A DNA stretch of 13,243 bases from JAICJR01 sp036555755 (GCA_036555755.1 DATBKS010000015.1:1-13243), one strand, 5' to 3'. Positions 1 to 7,339 are shown, numbered from the stretch's first letter. Numbers and translations are program-made. Notes: generated from the letters alone by a model not told the origin.

Positions 1-1
1 G

Positions 2-691
2 TGGTCGTGCTTCGCGCTGTGGGGCCCGCGCTCGCGCGAGATCCTCCAGCCGCTCACGCCGTACGACCTCTCGAACGAGTCGTTCCCCTACATGTCGGTG
101 CGTGAGATCACCGTGGCGGGCGTGCCGGTGCGCGCGCTGCGCGTGACGTTCGTGGGCGAGCTGGGCTTCGAGCTCTACTGCCCCACCGAGTACGGCGCGG
201 GACTGTGGCTCGCGCTCTGGGAGGCCGGGCAGCCGTTCGACCTGATGGCCGGCGGCTACCGCGCGATCGACTCGATGCGCCTCGAGAAGGGCTACCGCGT
301 CTGGGCCGCGGACATCACGCCAGACGAGACGCCGTACGAGGGCGGGCTCGGCTTCTGCGTGAAGGACCACGACTTCATCGGGCACGACGCGCTCGACCCC
401 ACGCCCTCGAAACGCCTCTGCTGCCTCCTGCTCGCCGACCCGCGCTCGGTGGCGCTCGGCAACGAGCCCGTGCGCTCGAACGGCGACGTGCTCGGCCGCG
501 TGACGAGCGGCGGCTACGGCTACACGGTCGAGCGCTCGATCGCGTACGCGTACCTCCCCGCCGAGCTGTCCGAGCCGGGCACCGCCGTGGAGGTCGAGAT
601 CTTCGGCGACTGGATCGAGGCCGAGGTGGCGAAGGAGCCGCTCTTCGACCCCGAGGGTGAACGGGTGCGCGGCGCGCTCACCCGCGCCTAG
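2..691 (+). CDS. GcvT-domain C-terminus of a dimethylglycine/sarcosine dehydrogenase-like protein (5' truncated by window edge)
   Basis: The frame is open from base 2, so the gene starts outside the window; 229 residues are visible. Seen: a WGPRSREIL segment at the left edge, then GELGFELYCP, AIDSMRLEKGYR, ITPDETPYEGGLGF and DFIGHDAL. This order is typical of the folate-binding GcvT fold and its C-terminal barrel. Known: in dimethylglycine and sarcosine dehydrogenases this domain follows an FAD amine oxidase domain and passes the released one-carbon unit to tetrahydrofolate. The 'EKGYR.W..DITP..TP' wording fits that subgroup better than glycine-cleavage T protein. The FAD half cannot be seen, so a stand-alone aminomethyltransferase remains possible. 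The stop lies 17 bp before the pfkB-family start. Confidence 0.8.
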   Translation, partial: WSCFALWGPRSREILQPLTPYDLSNESFPYMSVREITVAGVPVRALRVTFVGELGFELYCPTEYGAGLWLALWEAGQPFDLMAGGYRAIDSMRLEKGYRVWAADITPDETPYEGGLGFCVKDHDFIGHDALDPTPSKRLCCLLLADPRSVALGNEPVRSNGDVLGRVTSGGYGYTVERSIAYAYLPAELSEPGTAVEVEIFGDWIEAEVAKEPLFDPEGERVRGALTRA

Positions 692-692
692 C

Positions 693-698
693 TAGTCT
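693..698 (+). promoter_or_regulatory. Candidate -10 box TAGTCT for the PfkB-family kinase
   Basis: TAGTCT fits the TANNNT pattern and ends 10 nt before the ATG at 709, with no Shine-Dalgarno sequence between. Transcription would start only about 3-4 nt before the start codon. It lies just behind the preceding stop codon. No clear -35 is visible. Confidence 0.4.
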
Positions 699-708
699 CC
701 CCCGCCGC

Positions 709-1638
709 ATGAGCCTTGTGGTTGTCGGTTCGATCGCGTTCGACGCGGTCAAAACGCCCTTCGGGGAGCGGGAGAAGATGCTCGGCGGCTCCGCCGTGCA
801 CTTCTCCCTGGCGGCGAGCTTCTTCACCGACGTGCGCGTGGTCGGCCCGGTGGGCGACGACTTCGGCGACGCCGAGTACAAGGTGCTCCGCGACCGCGGC
901 GTGAACACCGACGACGTCGAGCACGTTCCCGGCGGCGACACCTTCTTCTGGAAGGGCGAGTACGGCTGGGACCTGAACGACCGCGAGACGCTCGCCACCG
1001 AGCTCGGCGTGTTCGGCGACTTCGAGCCGAAGCTCTCGGACGCGTCAAAGTCGGCCCAAACGCTCTTCCTCGCCAACATCCAGCCCGACCTCCAGCGCAC
1101 CGTGCGCGGCATCTGCGGCGGCGCCAAGCTCGCCGGCCTCGACTCGATGAACCTCTGGATCGACGTCGCGCGCGACTCGCTCGTGCAGGCGATCGGCGAG
1201 GTCGACCTCCTCTTCATGAACGACGCCGAGATCCGCCAGCTCACCGAGCAGCCCAACCTCGTGCGCGGGGCCCGGGCCGTGATGGACATGGGACCGCAGA
1301 CCGTCGTGGCCAAGCAGGGCGAGTACGGAGCGGCGCTGTTCAGCGGCGACGAGTTCTTCGCACTGCCCGCCTACCCGCTCGAGGACGTGTTCGACCCCAC
1401 CGGCGCGGGCGACTCGTTCGCCGGCGGCTTCCTCGGCTACCTGGCCGCACAGGGCGAGGGAGCGGACCAGGACGAGGCTGAGCTGCGGCGCGCCATGACG
1501 TACGGATCCGTGCTCGGATCCTTCTGCGTGGAGGAGTTCGGCACCGAGCGCATCAGCCGCCTGACACGCGAGGAAATCGACGACCGCTACGAGCAGTTCC
1601 GCCGCATAACGGCCATCGAGGGCATCGCCGCGAGCTAG
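709..1638 (+). CDS. PfkB-family carbohydrate/nucleoside kinase
   Basis: 309 aa, a normal length for the ribokinase/PfkB fold. Seen: an N-terminal strand VVVGSIAFD (residues 4-12), the glycine motif LGGSAVHFSLAA (25-36) where the sugar or nucleoside binds, VGPVGDDFGD (45-54), and the C-terminal signature DPTGAGDSFAGGF (229-241). D235 is the predicted catalytic base and the GAGD segment the anion hole. Known: these enzymes transfer the ATP gamma-phosphate to a hydroxymethyl group of sugars, adenosine or related compounds. The substrate cannot be told from sequence. The protein lacks a distinct fructose-6-phosphate signature. It follows the GcvT-domain gene closely but has its own -10-like box and no Shine-Dalgarno, so it may be transcribed separately. 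Confidence 0.9.
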   Translation: MSLVVVGSIAFDAVKTPFGEREKMLGGSAVHFSLAASFFTDVRVVGPVGDDFGDAEYKVLRDRGVNTDDVEHVPGGDTFFWKGEYGWDLNDRETLATELGVFGDFEPKLSDASKSAQTLFLANIQPDLQRTVRGICGGAKLAGLDSMNLWIDVARDSLVQAIGEVDLLFMNDAEIRQLTEQPNLVRGARAVMDMGPQTVVAKQGEYGAALFSGDEFFALPAYPLEDVFDPTGAGDSFAGGFLGYLAAQGEGADQDEAELRRAMTYGSVLGSFCVEEFGTERISRLTREEIDDRYEQFRRITAIEGIAAS

Positions 1639-1867
1639 CGGCGCTGAAGGACTTCGCCTTCAGCTTGAGCACCCGCCGCCTGCTCTTCACCGCGGCCACG
1701 GCCTTTGCCGTCCTGCCCGACAGCCGGCCGGTCACCGTGAAGCCGTTCGCGTTCGACACGGTGATCGACAGCGGGCCGCGGGCCGGGATGCGCGCCGAAG
1801 CAAGCTTGAGGGTGACGAGCGTGCGAGTGCCGAACGCGGCCTCCGGCAGCCCATCGCCCGCGGTCAA
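1634..1867 (-). pseudogene. Remnant of the C-terminal tail of a secreted/cell-surface protein
   Basis: About 78 minus-strand codons read as plausible protein: FGTRTLVTLKLAS, then IPARGPLSITVSNANGFTVTG, RLSGRTAKAVA and RRRVLKLKAKSFS. From memory this resembles the repeated tail of Thermoleophilia secreted proteins ('GPL.V.V.N.N.F.VTG.L', 'KLKAKSF'). Upstream in the same frame the translation is Arg/His-rich noise with no start or signal peptide, and past the KSFS segment the frame runs into the kinase gene. It therefore looks like the decayed 3' end of a lost gene, convergent to the kinase. The plus-strand reading of this stretch (1665-1916) is the antisense and is not a credible protein. This explains the otherwise empty 310 bp at 1639-1948. 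Confidence 0.5.
1643..1664 (+). terminator. Stem-loop after the PfkB-family gene (possible terminator)
   Basis: An 8-bp perfect inverted repeat, GCTGAAGG and CCTTCAGC, with a 6-nt loop ACTTCG, starts 5 bp after the kinase stop. There is no U-run behind it, so it is at best an atypical terminator. The same bases encode KLKAKSFS in the minus-strand remnant, so the symmetry may be a by-product of that codon string. Confidence 0.35.
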
Positions 1868-1935
1868 GCGCGAGCGGGAGCGCGATCGGCGTAGGAGGTC
1901 GGACAACCTCTGGTGAGCCCGCTTGCAACGACGGG

Positions 1936-1941
1936 TACGAT
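1936..1941 (+). promoter_or_regulatory. Candidate -10 box TACGAT placing a leaderless start at 1949
   Basis: TACGAT fits TANNNT and is followed by 7 nt and then ATG at 1949. Transcription from this box would begin at or next to the A of the ATG. This decides between the in-frame starts GTG 1913, ATG 1940 and ATG 1949. No good -35 is visible. Confidence 0.45.
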
Positions 1942-1948
1942 GCTTGAC

Positions 1949-2218
1949 ATGTCCGGGGGAGCGTGGATGTTCATATGGATGATGCTCGTCCTGAAGATCC
2001 CGATCGGGGCCCTGCTCTACATCGTGTGGTGGGCGGCCCGGCAGGAGGTCGAGCCGACCCATGACAGCGACGGCGGCGGCAACGACCGCCACCCGCACCG
2101 TCCCGCCTGGCGTCCGCGACCGCGCCCGCCTCGCCGCGGACCGCACGCCGACCCGCCCCCGCGCTCGCCCGAGCGCGTCCGCGCCCGCGGCCGGCGTCTC
2201 TCCCCGTCGCACGACTGA
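1949..2218 (+). CDS. Small single-pass membrane protein, unknown function
   Basis: 89 aa from ATG 1949. In-frame GTG 1913 (with AGGAGG at 1893-1898, rather far upstream) and ATG 1940 are alternatives. Seen: one hydrophobic segment at about residues 5-28 (AWMFIWMMLVLKIPIGALLYIVWW), then an acidic stretch (EVEPTHDSD) and a low-complexity Arg/Pro/His tail of about 45 residues. The short N-terminal side and charged tail suggest a cytoplasmic C-terminus. No family is recognised. It lies just before a second small membrane protein and then citrate synthase, all on the same strand. The Arg/Pro tail could be compositional drift in GC-rich DNA, so the exact end of the functional protein is less sure than the membrane part. 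Confidence 0.55.
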   Translation: MSGGAWMFIWMMLVLKIPIGALLYIVWWAARQEVEPTHDSDGGGNDRHPHRPAWRPRPRPPRRGPHADPPPRSPERVRARGRRLSPSHD

Positions 2219-2220
2219 GA

Positions 2221-2226
2221 TAACCT
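2221..2226 (+). promoter_or_regulatory. Candidate -10 box TAACCT before the 83-aa membrane protein
   Basis: TAACCT sits 10 nt before GTG 2237 with no Shine-Dalgarno in between. The same hexamer stands 6 nt before moaA. Confidence 0.4.
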
Positions 2227-2236
2227 GCCGCGCGTC

Positions 2237-2488
2237 GTGCTCGTTACCGCAAGCTTCGACTACTTCTTCCTGACCGGGTCGCTGGGCGTCCTGTTCGCGG
2301 TGATCATCTCCGTGCTCGGGCTCACGAACAGCAAGTTCCCCGGCAAGGCGATGCCGCTCCTGATGGCGCTTTCGGTCGTGCTGTTCCTGGCCGGAATCAT
2401 CGGTGCGTCGCTCGGCGCGAAGTACAAGGCGGGCGAGCGCCACGGGCCTCCGGAGGGCACTCCGGTGGCCGGCCACAAGAACAGCTAG
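2237..2488 (+). CDS. Small two-helix membrane protein, unknown function
   Basis: 83 aa from a GTG start. Seen: two hydrophobic segments at about residues 8-28 (FFLTGSLGVLFAVIISVLGLT) and 40-60 (LLMALSVVLFLAGIIGASLGA), joined by a short polar loop NSKFPGKAM, then a charged tail ending PVAGHKNS. The GxxxG-like glycine spacing in helix 2 suits tight helix packing. I do not recognise a named family. It lies 18 bp after the 89-aa membrane protein and 76 bp before citrate synthase. Co-conservation with that pair would suggest a respiratory or envelope role, but that is inference only. Confidence 0.65.
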   Translation: MLVTASFDYFFLTGSLGVLFAVIISVLGLTNSKFPGKAMPLLMALSVVLFLAGIIGASLGAKYKAGERHGPPEGTPVAGHKNS

Positions 2489-2553
2489 AACGGCCGTCTA
2501 ACTCGGCGTTTACGCGCATTCGCAACAATCTGGTCTCAACGAGTCCGGATTGA

Positions 2554-2560
2554 CAGGAGA
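2554..2560 (+). promoter_or_regulatory. Shine-Dalgarno of citrate synthase
   Basis: CAGGAGA, 4 nt before ATG 2565. It favours that ATG over the in-frame TTG at 2550, which would put the ribosome site inside the gene. The 76-bp gap before the gene shows no promoter I would trust. Confidence 0.7.
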
Positions 2561-2564
2561 CGCC

Positions 2565-3892
<1,328 letters not shown>

Positions 3893-3899
<7 letters not shown>

Positions 3900-3910
3900 C
3901 GGGCTAGTGC
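3893..3910. terminator. Small hairpin joining two convergent stop codons
   Basis: GCGCTAG and CTAGTGC pair (one G-U) around loop CGGG. Each arm contains the TAG stop of one of the two convergent genes. The stem has 7 pairs and no U-run on either strand, so a bidirectional terminator role is only a possibility. Confidence 0.3.
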
Positions 3911-4752
3911 GAGTAGTCGTAGAAGCCGCGACCTGATTTCCGGCCGAGCAGGCCCGCCTCCACCATGCGGTTGAGCACCGCGGGCGCGACCGCGGCGGGA
4001 TCCCGAAACTCCTCGTAGAGCGACTCGGCCACCGCTTGGAGCGTGTCGAGCCCGATGAGGTCGGCGAGGGCGAGCGGCCCCATCGGGTGCGCGCAGCCGA
4101 GCACCATGCCCTCGTCGATGTCCTCCTTCGACGCGAAGCCGGACTCGTACATGCGGATGCCCGAGAGGAGATACGGGATGAGGAGGGCGTTGACCACGAA
4201 GCCGGCGCGGTCCTGCGAGTCGATGCAGGTCTTGCCGAGCGTCTCCTGCGCGAAGCCGCGCGCCCGCTCGATCGTCTCCTCCGAGGTCATGATCGAACGC
4301 ACCAGCTCGACGAGCTTGAGCACCGGCACCGGGTTGAAGAAGTGCATTCCGAGCACGCGCTCGGGCTTTGCCGTCTCCGCGGCGAGCTTCATGATCGGGA
4401 CCGACGACGTGTTGCTCGCCAGGAACTCGGCGTCGGGCAGGATGCGGTCGAGCTCGCGGAACACGTCGCGCTTGGCGGACTCGAGCTCCACGATGGCCTC
4501 GATGGCGGCGTCGGATCCCGCCGCGTCCTCGATGCTCGCGCTGTAGGCGATCCGCCCTCTGGCGTCGGCGACCTCCGTGTCATCGAGCTTGCCCGCGCGG
4601 CGACCGCGGTCGAGCGAGTGCTCGATGCGCTCCCGCGCCGCGTCGACGCGTTCGTTGTCTGACTCGATGACCGTTACGTCGAGGCCCGCCCGGGCACACA
4701 CTTCAGAGATGCCGGAACCCATCAATCCCCCGCCCACGACGCTTATACGCAT
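3904..4752 (-). CDS. 3-hydroxyacyl-CoA (3-hydroxybutyryl-CoA) dehydrogenase
   Basis: NAD(P)-dependent oxidation of 3-hydroxyacyl-CoA to 3-ketoacyl-CoA, or the reverse, in fatty-acid, PHB or butyrate-type metabolism. 282 aa, the normal length of the stand-alone short enzyme (Hbd/PaaH/FadB2 type). Seen: Rossmann motif VVGGGLMGSG (residues 5-14) with acidic E30 ending the second strand, which suggests NAD rather than NADP; SNTSS at 113-117; and the catalytic block GMHFFNPVP with H137 and N140. The C-terminal domain (about 185-282) ends in GRKSGRGFYDYS, the usual family end. It has a good Shine-Dalgarno (AAGGAG, 4 nt from ATG), unlike divergent moaA. The substrate chain length cannot be read from sequence. 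Confidence 0.93.
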   Translation of the reverse strand: MRISVVGGGLMGSGISEVCARAGLDVTVIESDNERVDAARERIEHSLDRGRRAGKLDDTEVADARGRIAYSASIEDAAGSDAAIEAIVELESAKRDVFRELDRILPDAEFLASNTSSVPIMKLAAETAKPERVLGMHFFNPVPVLKLVELVRSIMTSEETIERARGFAQETLGKTCIDSQDRAGFVVNALLIPYLLSGIRMYESGFASKEDIDEGMVLGCAHPMGPLALADLIGLDTLQAVAESLYEEFRDPAAVAPAVLNRMVEAGLLGRKSGRGFYDYSH

Positions 4753-4756
4753 TTGT

Positions 4757-4762
4757 CTCCTT
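4757..4762 (-). promoter_or_regulatory. Shine-Dalgarno of the hydroxyacyl-CoA dehydrogenase gene
   Basis: Minus strand reads AAGGAG, then ACAA, then ATG at 4752. It is the strongest ribosome site in the window and confirms the start. Confidence 0.75.
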
Positions 4763-4780
4763 CCTCAGCTTGTTGGTGCA

Positions 4781-4810
4781 TTGTGGCGGCCGAGTCGCAG
4801 CGGCTAACCT
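4781..4810 (+). promoter_or_regulatory. Candidate moaA promoter (TTGTGG, 18 bp, TAACCT), leaderless start
   Basis: TTGTGG at 4781-4786 and TAACCT at 4805-4810 are 18 bp apart. ATG 4817 follows the -10 after 6 nt, so the transcript should begin at the start codon. No Shine-Dalgarno is present. Confidence 0.55.
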
Positions 4811-4816
4811 GAAGTA

Positions 4817-5806
4817 ATGGATCCGCTAGTCGACGGCCACGGCCGGCGTATCTCCGACCTTCGCGTCTCGGTCACCGACCGCTGCAACTTCCGCTGCCAG
4901 TACTGCATGCCGGCGGACGGTCTGCCGTGGCTCGAGCGCTCGGAGGTTCTGACCTTCGAGGAGATCGAGCGCGTGGTGCGCGTGATGGTGGGAATGGGGA
5001 TCGAGGACCTGCGCCTCACCGGGGGCGAGCCGCTCGTGCGCCGCGAGTTCCCGCGACTCGTGTCGATGCTGTCGCCGATCGAGGGGCTCAAGGATCTGTC
5101 CCTCACCACCAACGGCTACCTGCTCGAGCGCGATGCCGCCGCGCTCGTGGATGCCGGGATCAACCGCGTGAACGTGTCGATCGACTCGCTCCAGCGCGAC
5201 CGCTTCTTCCAGATCACCCGGCGCGACTCGCTGCCGCAGGTGCTGCGCGGACTCGATGAGCTCGCCGCGCACCCCGAGGTGCACCCGATCAAGGTCAACG
5301 CGGTTGCCATGCGCGGCTTCACCGAGGAGGAGGCGATCCCGTTCGCGGAGTTCGCCCGCTCGACCGCGTTCCAGGTCCGCTTCATCGAGTTCATGCCGCT
5401 CGACGGGGACCACAAGTGGACGCCGGACCAGGTGCTCACCGGCGACGAGCTGCGTCAGATCATCCACGCGGTCTACCCGCTCGAGGAGCAGCCGCGCGAG
5501 CCGTCGGCCACCGCGCGCGTGTTCCGCTTCGCGGACGGCAAGGGCGAGATCGGCTTCATCAACCCGGTCTCCGAGCCGTTTTGCTCCGACTGCAACCGCG
5601 TGCGCATCACGGCCGAGGGCAAGCTGCGCACCTGTCTCTTCTCCCTGCACGAGACGGACCTGCGCGAGCCGCTTCGCGGCGGCGCCTCCGACTCGGAACT
5701 CGAGCAGACGATCCGCGACGCCGTGTGGCGCAAGGAGCTGAAGCACCACGTTGGCGAGCGTGGGTTCCGCCAGCCGGCGCGCTCGATGAGCGCGATCGGC
5801 GGTTGA
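4817..5806 (+). CDS. moaA: GTP 3',8-cyclase MoaA (molybdenum cofactor synthesis)
   Basis: A radical SAM enzyme that, with MoaC, converts GTP to cyclic pyranopterin monophosphate, the first step of molybdopterin synthesis. 329 aa, full length. Seen: radical SAM cluster motif CNFRCQYC with C23, C27 and C30; the SAM-binding block LTGGEPLVRR; LTTNGYLL and VNVSIDSL; the second 4Fe-4S motif CSDCNRVR followed after the usual spacing by LRTCLF; and the C-terminal Gly-Gly tail needed for activity (SMSAIGG). No other moa, moe or mob gene is in the window, so moaA stands apart from its pathway here. Its TGA stop overlaps a TTG start of the next gene by two bases, suggesting translational coupling. Confidence 0.97.
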   Translation: MDPLVDGHGRRISDLRVSVTDRCNFRCQYCMPADGLPWLERSEVLTFEEIERVVRVMVGMGIEDLRLTGGEPLVRREFPRLVSMLSPIEGLKDLSLTTNGYLLERDAAALVDAGINRVNVSIDSLQRDRFFQITRRDSLPQVLRGLDELAAHPEVHPIKVNAVAMRGFTEEEAIPFAEFARSTAFQVRFIEFMPLDGDHKWTPDQVLTGDELRQIIHAVYPLEEQPREPSATARVFRFADGKGEIGFINPVSEPFCSDCNRVRITAEGKLRTCLFSLHETDLREPLRGGASDSELEQTIRDAVWRKELKHHVGERGFRQPARSMSAIGG

Positions 5807-6144
5807 GCTCATACCGCCTGGTCGTCCGCTCCGGAGCCAAGGTGGAGCGGACGAAGCTCGACTCGCTCGACGCCGCACTCGACTCGCTCGAATCCCGCGC
5901 GCGCGAGCTGTCGGAGAACGCCGACGCGAAGGTGGTCGACGCGAAGCTCCGCAAGTTCGACCCGATCCAGCAGGTGGTGGGGCGGGTGGAGTTGTCCGGC
6001 CCGTCGCGGCTGCGAGCGGGAGTGGACGTGCGCGGCGACGGCTCGGTCGAGAGCTACACGGGCCGCGTGCGGCGCCAGCTCGTGGAGCAGCGCGACGGCG
6101 AGTCGCCGTTCGACGCGCTGCGGCGGGCGCTCGGCGGCGGGTAG
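5803..6144 (+). CDS. Conserved-looking 113-aa protein coupled to moaA, unknown function
   Basis: Starts at TTG 5803, which overlaps the moaA stop (TTGA); no other usable start lies nearby in this frame. Seen: SYRLVVRSGAKVERTKLDSLDAALDSLESRARE (residues 3-35), a strand followed by an amphipathic helix, then VQQVVGRVELSGP-type strands, and RAGVDVRGDGSVESYTGRVRRQLVEQ (71-96), ending in an alpha segment SPFDALRRAL. The alternation of strands and helices and the ordinary composition say it is a real folded cytoplasmic protein. I recall similar short proteins in Solirubrobacterales genomes but know of no assigned function. A link to molybdopterin synthesis is only suggested by the coupling. Confidence 0.75.
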   Translation: MSSYRLVVRSGAKVERTKLDSLDAALDSLESRARELSENADAKVVDAKLRKFDPIQQVVGRVELSGPSRLRAGVDVRGDGSVESYTGRVRRQLVEQRDGESPFDALRRALGGG

Positions 6145-6187
6145 CAGTCTGTCGAAGGGTCTACAGCGGCAATAAAAGGGTGAGCAG

Positions 6188-6204
6188 GTGGGTGAAACCC
6201 CCAC
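6188..6204. repeat. Short hairpin between convergent genes
   Basis: GTGGGT and ACCCCCAC pair around loop GAA, with two extra Cs as a bulge. It lies 43 bp after the 113-aa gene and directly before the larger hairpin at 6207-6245. As a pair they are the best terminator candidates for the moaA unit, though no U-run follows. Confidence 0.35.
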
Positions 6205-6206
6205 GC

Positions 6207-6245
6207 GATCCATCTTTGCCACAGCATGTGTGGAAAAGATGGATC
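6207..6245. repeat. 39-nt near-perfect hairpin between convergent genes
   Basis: The outer stem is 11 bp perfect (GATCCATCTTT with AAAGATGGATC). After one G/A mismatch comes an inner 5-bp stem (CCACA with TGTGG) and a 5-nt loop GCATG. It sits in the 115-bp gap between the stops at 6144 (+) and 6260 (-), 14 bp from the latter. No U-run follows on either strand. It may be a bidirectional terminator, a binding site, or an intergenic repeat family member. Confidence 0.7.
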
Positions 6246-6259
6246 CAGTCGACGACGTT

Positions 6260-6445
6260 CTAGCCGCGGTTCTTGCGGCGGCGCTCGATCTCGGCCACGT
6301 AGGGCGCGGCGGTCGCGCCCACCGAGGCAACGAAGAAGCCGACCGCGATCAGCACGGCGCCCAGCGGCTGCTGGCGCGCGAACAGCTCCCACGCTCCCTG
6401 CGCGGCCAGCACCACCGAGGTGACTGCTACGAGCGGTCCAAACAT
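6260..6445 (-). CDS. Small two-helix membrane protein, unknown function
   Basis: 61 aa from ATG 6445. Seen: hydrophobic segments at residues 2-18 (FGPLVAVTSVVLAAQGA) and 27-50 (QPLGAVLIAVGFFVASVGATAAPYV), then a basic end AEIERRRKNRG that should stay in the cytoplasm. An in-frame GTG at 6499 would add 18 residues, but it lies upstream of the likely transcription start (about 6486), so the ATG is preferred. No Shine-Dalgarno is seen. No family is recognised. It follows the GDSL lipoprotein gene by 93 bp and appears to have its own promoter. Confidence 0.65.
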   Translation of the reverse strand: MFGPLVAVTSVVLAAQGAWELFARQQPLGAVLIAVGFFVASVGATAAPYVAEIERRRKNRG

Positions 6446-6492
6446 GGAGGGTGAAGAGCGTTGAAACGGGCCGGTTCCGGCGCTCTCCAACC

Positions 6493-6522
6493 AGTACACA
6501 CCCCTTACGGGGGCGGAGTCAA
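6493..6522 (-). promoter_or_regulatory. Candidate promoter of the 61-aa membrane protein
   Basis: On the minus strand TTGACT (6517-6522) and TGTACT (6493-6498) are 18 bp apart. The expected transcript start is near 6486, leaving about a 40-nt leader. The spacer holds a CCCC-TTAC-GGGG mini-hairpin (6501-6512). Confidence 0.45.
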
Positions 6523-6538
6523 GGCCGTCAAACGGAGG

Positions 6539-7327
6539 TCAAGCTGCTTGCGAGGCGATGCGCTGCAGCTGAGCTGCCTCGGCCGCCGACAGGTCGGCGT
6601 GGTAGCTGAGCCCGCGCGGGCTGCGGCCGAAGATCGTGGCGTAGAAGACGCAGGCGGCGAGATAGGTCCCCATCGTCGTCGGATGGCTGCCGTCGTCCGA
6701 CCAGAGCAGCGCGCCCATCCTCTCGCCCAGCGCGAGGCTCCAGGCCGAGCCGACCGGCGCGGTTGCGACATCCAGTTCCTTGCCGATCGACAGGTAGCCC
6801 TGATTGATGGCGGCCTGCATCTGGTCGTAGGTCAAGAGCCCGTTCTCGGGCCAGCCCTGGCTGTGCGCCCACGTCTCGAACAGCAGCGGCTCGGCTCGCG
6901 CCTCACGGATCCCGCTCACCAGCGCGCGCACCGCCGGGTACATCTCGCCCTGCCGGAGGCTCTCGACCGACGGGATCTCGCTCTGGTCCTGCATGACGAC
7001 GACGTTCCAGGTGGATCCGGTGAGCGTCGCCGACATCTCGGGATCGTCGAGGTGTTCTTGAAGGGTCGTCCCGCCGGGATCGATGGCCTTTGTCGAGACG
7101 GCGAATCCTCCGCTTGTGGCGAGCTTCCTGAATACGGTCGGCAGATCGTTCACGGCCGTGTACGAGTTGCCCAGGAAGAGCACGGAGCAAGTCACCGACG
7201 GGTCGATGTGCGCGCAACCGGGACCCGGCCGTGGCGGCGCGGCTGACTTACCGCCGCAACCGACCATGCCGGCCCCGACGGCCGACAACCCGACCAGGAG
7301 CACCAACGCACGTCGCCTCCGCTGCAT
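6539..7327 (-). CDS. GDSL/SGNH-hydrolase-like lipoprotein
   Basis: 262 aa from ATG 7327; an in-frame TTG directly before it is the less likely start. Seen: a lipoprotein signal with RRRR, the hydrophobic stretch ALVLLVGLSAVGAGM, and a lipobox MVG followed by C24. The protein should be anchored outside the membrane. Next come FLGNSYT (S55 as predicted nucleophile, block I of the SGNH family), a central VVVMQDQSE region, and a late DDGSHPTTMGTYL block (D212 and H215) matching the catalytic Asp-x-x-His. Known: such enzymes are esterases, lipases or carbohydrate deacetylases. The substrate is unknown. The block I wording GNSYT rather than GDS, together with the late DG.HP..G, fits the DUF4886-like branch. 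Confidence 0.8.
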   Translation of the reverse strand: MQRRRRALVLLVGLSAVGAGMVGCGGKSAAPPRPGPGCAHIDPSVTCSVLFLGNSYTAVNDLPTVFRKLATSGGFAVSTKAIDPGGTTLQEHLDDPEMSATLTGSTWNVVVMQDQSEIPSVESLRQGEMYPAVRALVSGIREARAEPLLFETWAHSQGWPENGLLTYDQMQAAINQGYLSIGKELDVATAPVGSAWSLALGERMGALLWSDDGSHPTTMGTYLAACVFYATIFGRSPRGLSYHADLSAAEAAQLQRIASQAA

Positions 7328-7329
7328 CA

Positions 7330-7339
7330 ATCAATTGAT
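7330..7339. promoter_or_regulatory. 10-bp perfect palindrome at the lipoprotein gene start
   Basis: ATCAATTGAT lies 3 bp upstream of the ATG at 7327, AT-rich against its GC-rich surroundings. No Shine-Dalgarno is present there. It could be part of a promoter or a repressor site; nothing shows which. Confidence 0.3.

Noticed and set aside
1895..1910. GAGGT-CGGACA-ACCTC mini-hairpin around the AGGAGG before GTG 1913
   Set aside because: Only 5 bp, and the leaderless ATG at 1949 is a better start, so the site probably has no role.
4036..4662. 208-codon plus-strand open frame opposite the hydroxyacyl-CoA dehydrogenase gene
   Set aside because: Antisense shadow with no recognisable features.
4826..5878. 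350-codon minus-strand open frame opposite moaA
   Set aside because: A mirror of moaA codon bias in GC-rich DNA; no domain features.
6219..6236. DnaA-box-like TTTGCCACA and TTTTCCACA pair, possible origin or titration site
   Set aside because: The two sequences are the arms of one hairpin, deviate from the consensus, and no dnaA, dnaN or AT-rich unwinding region is near.
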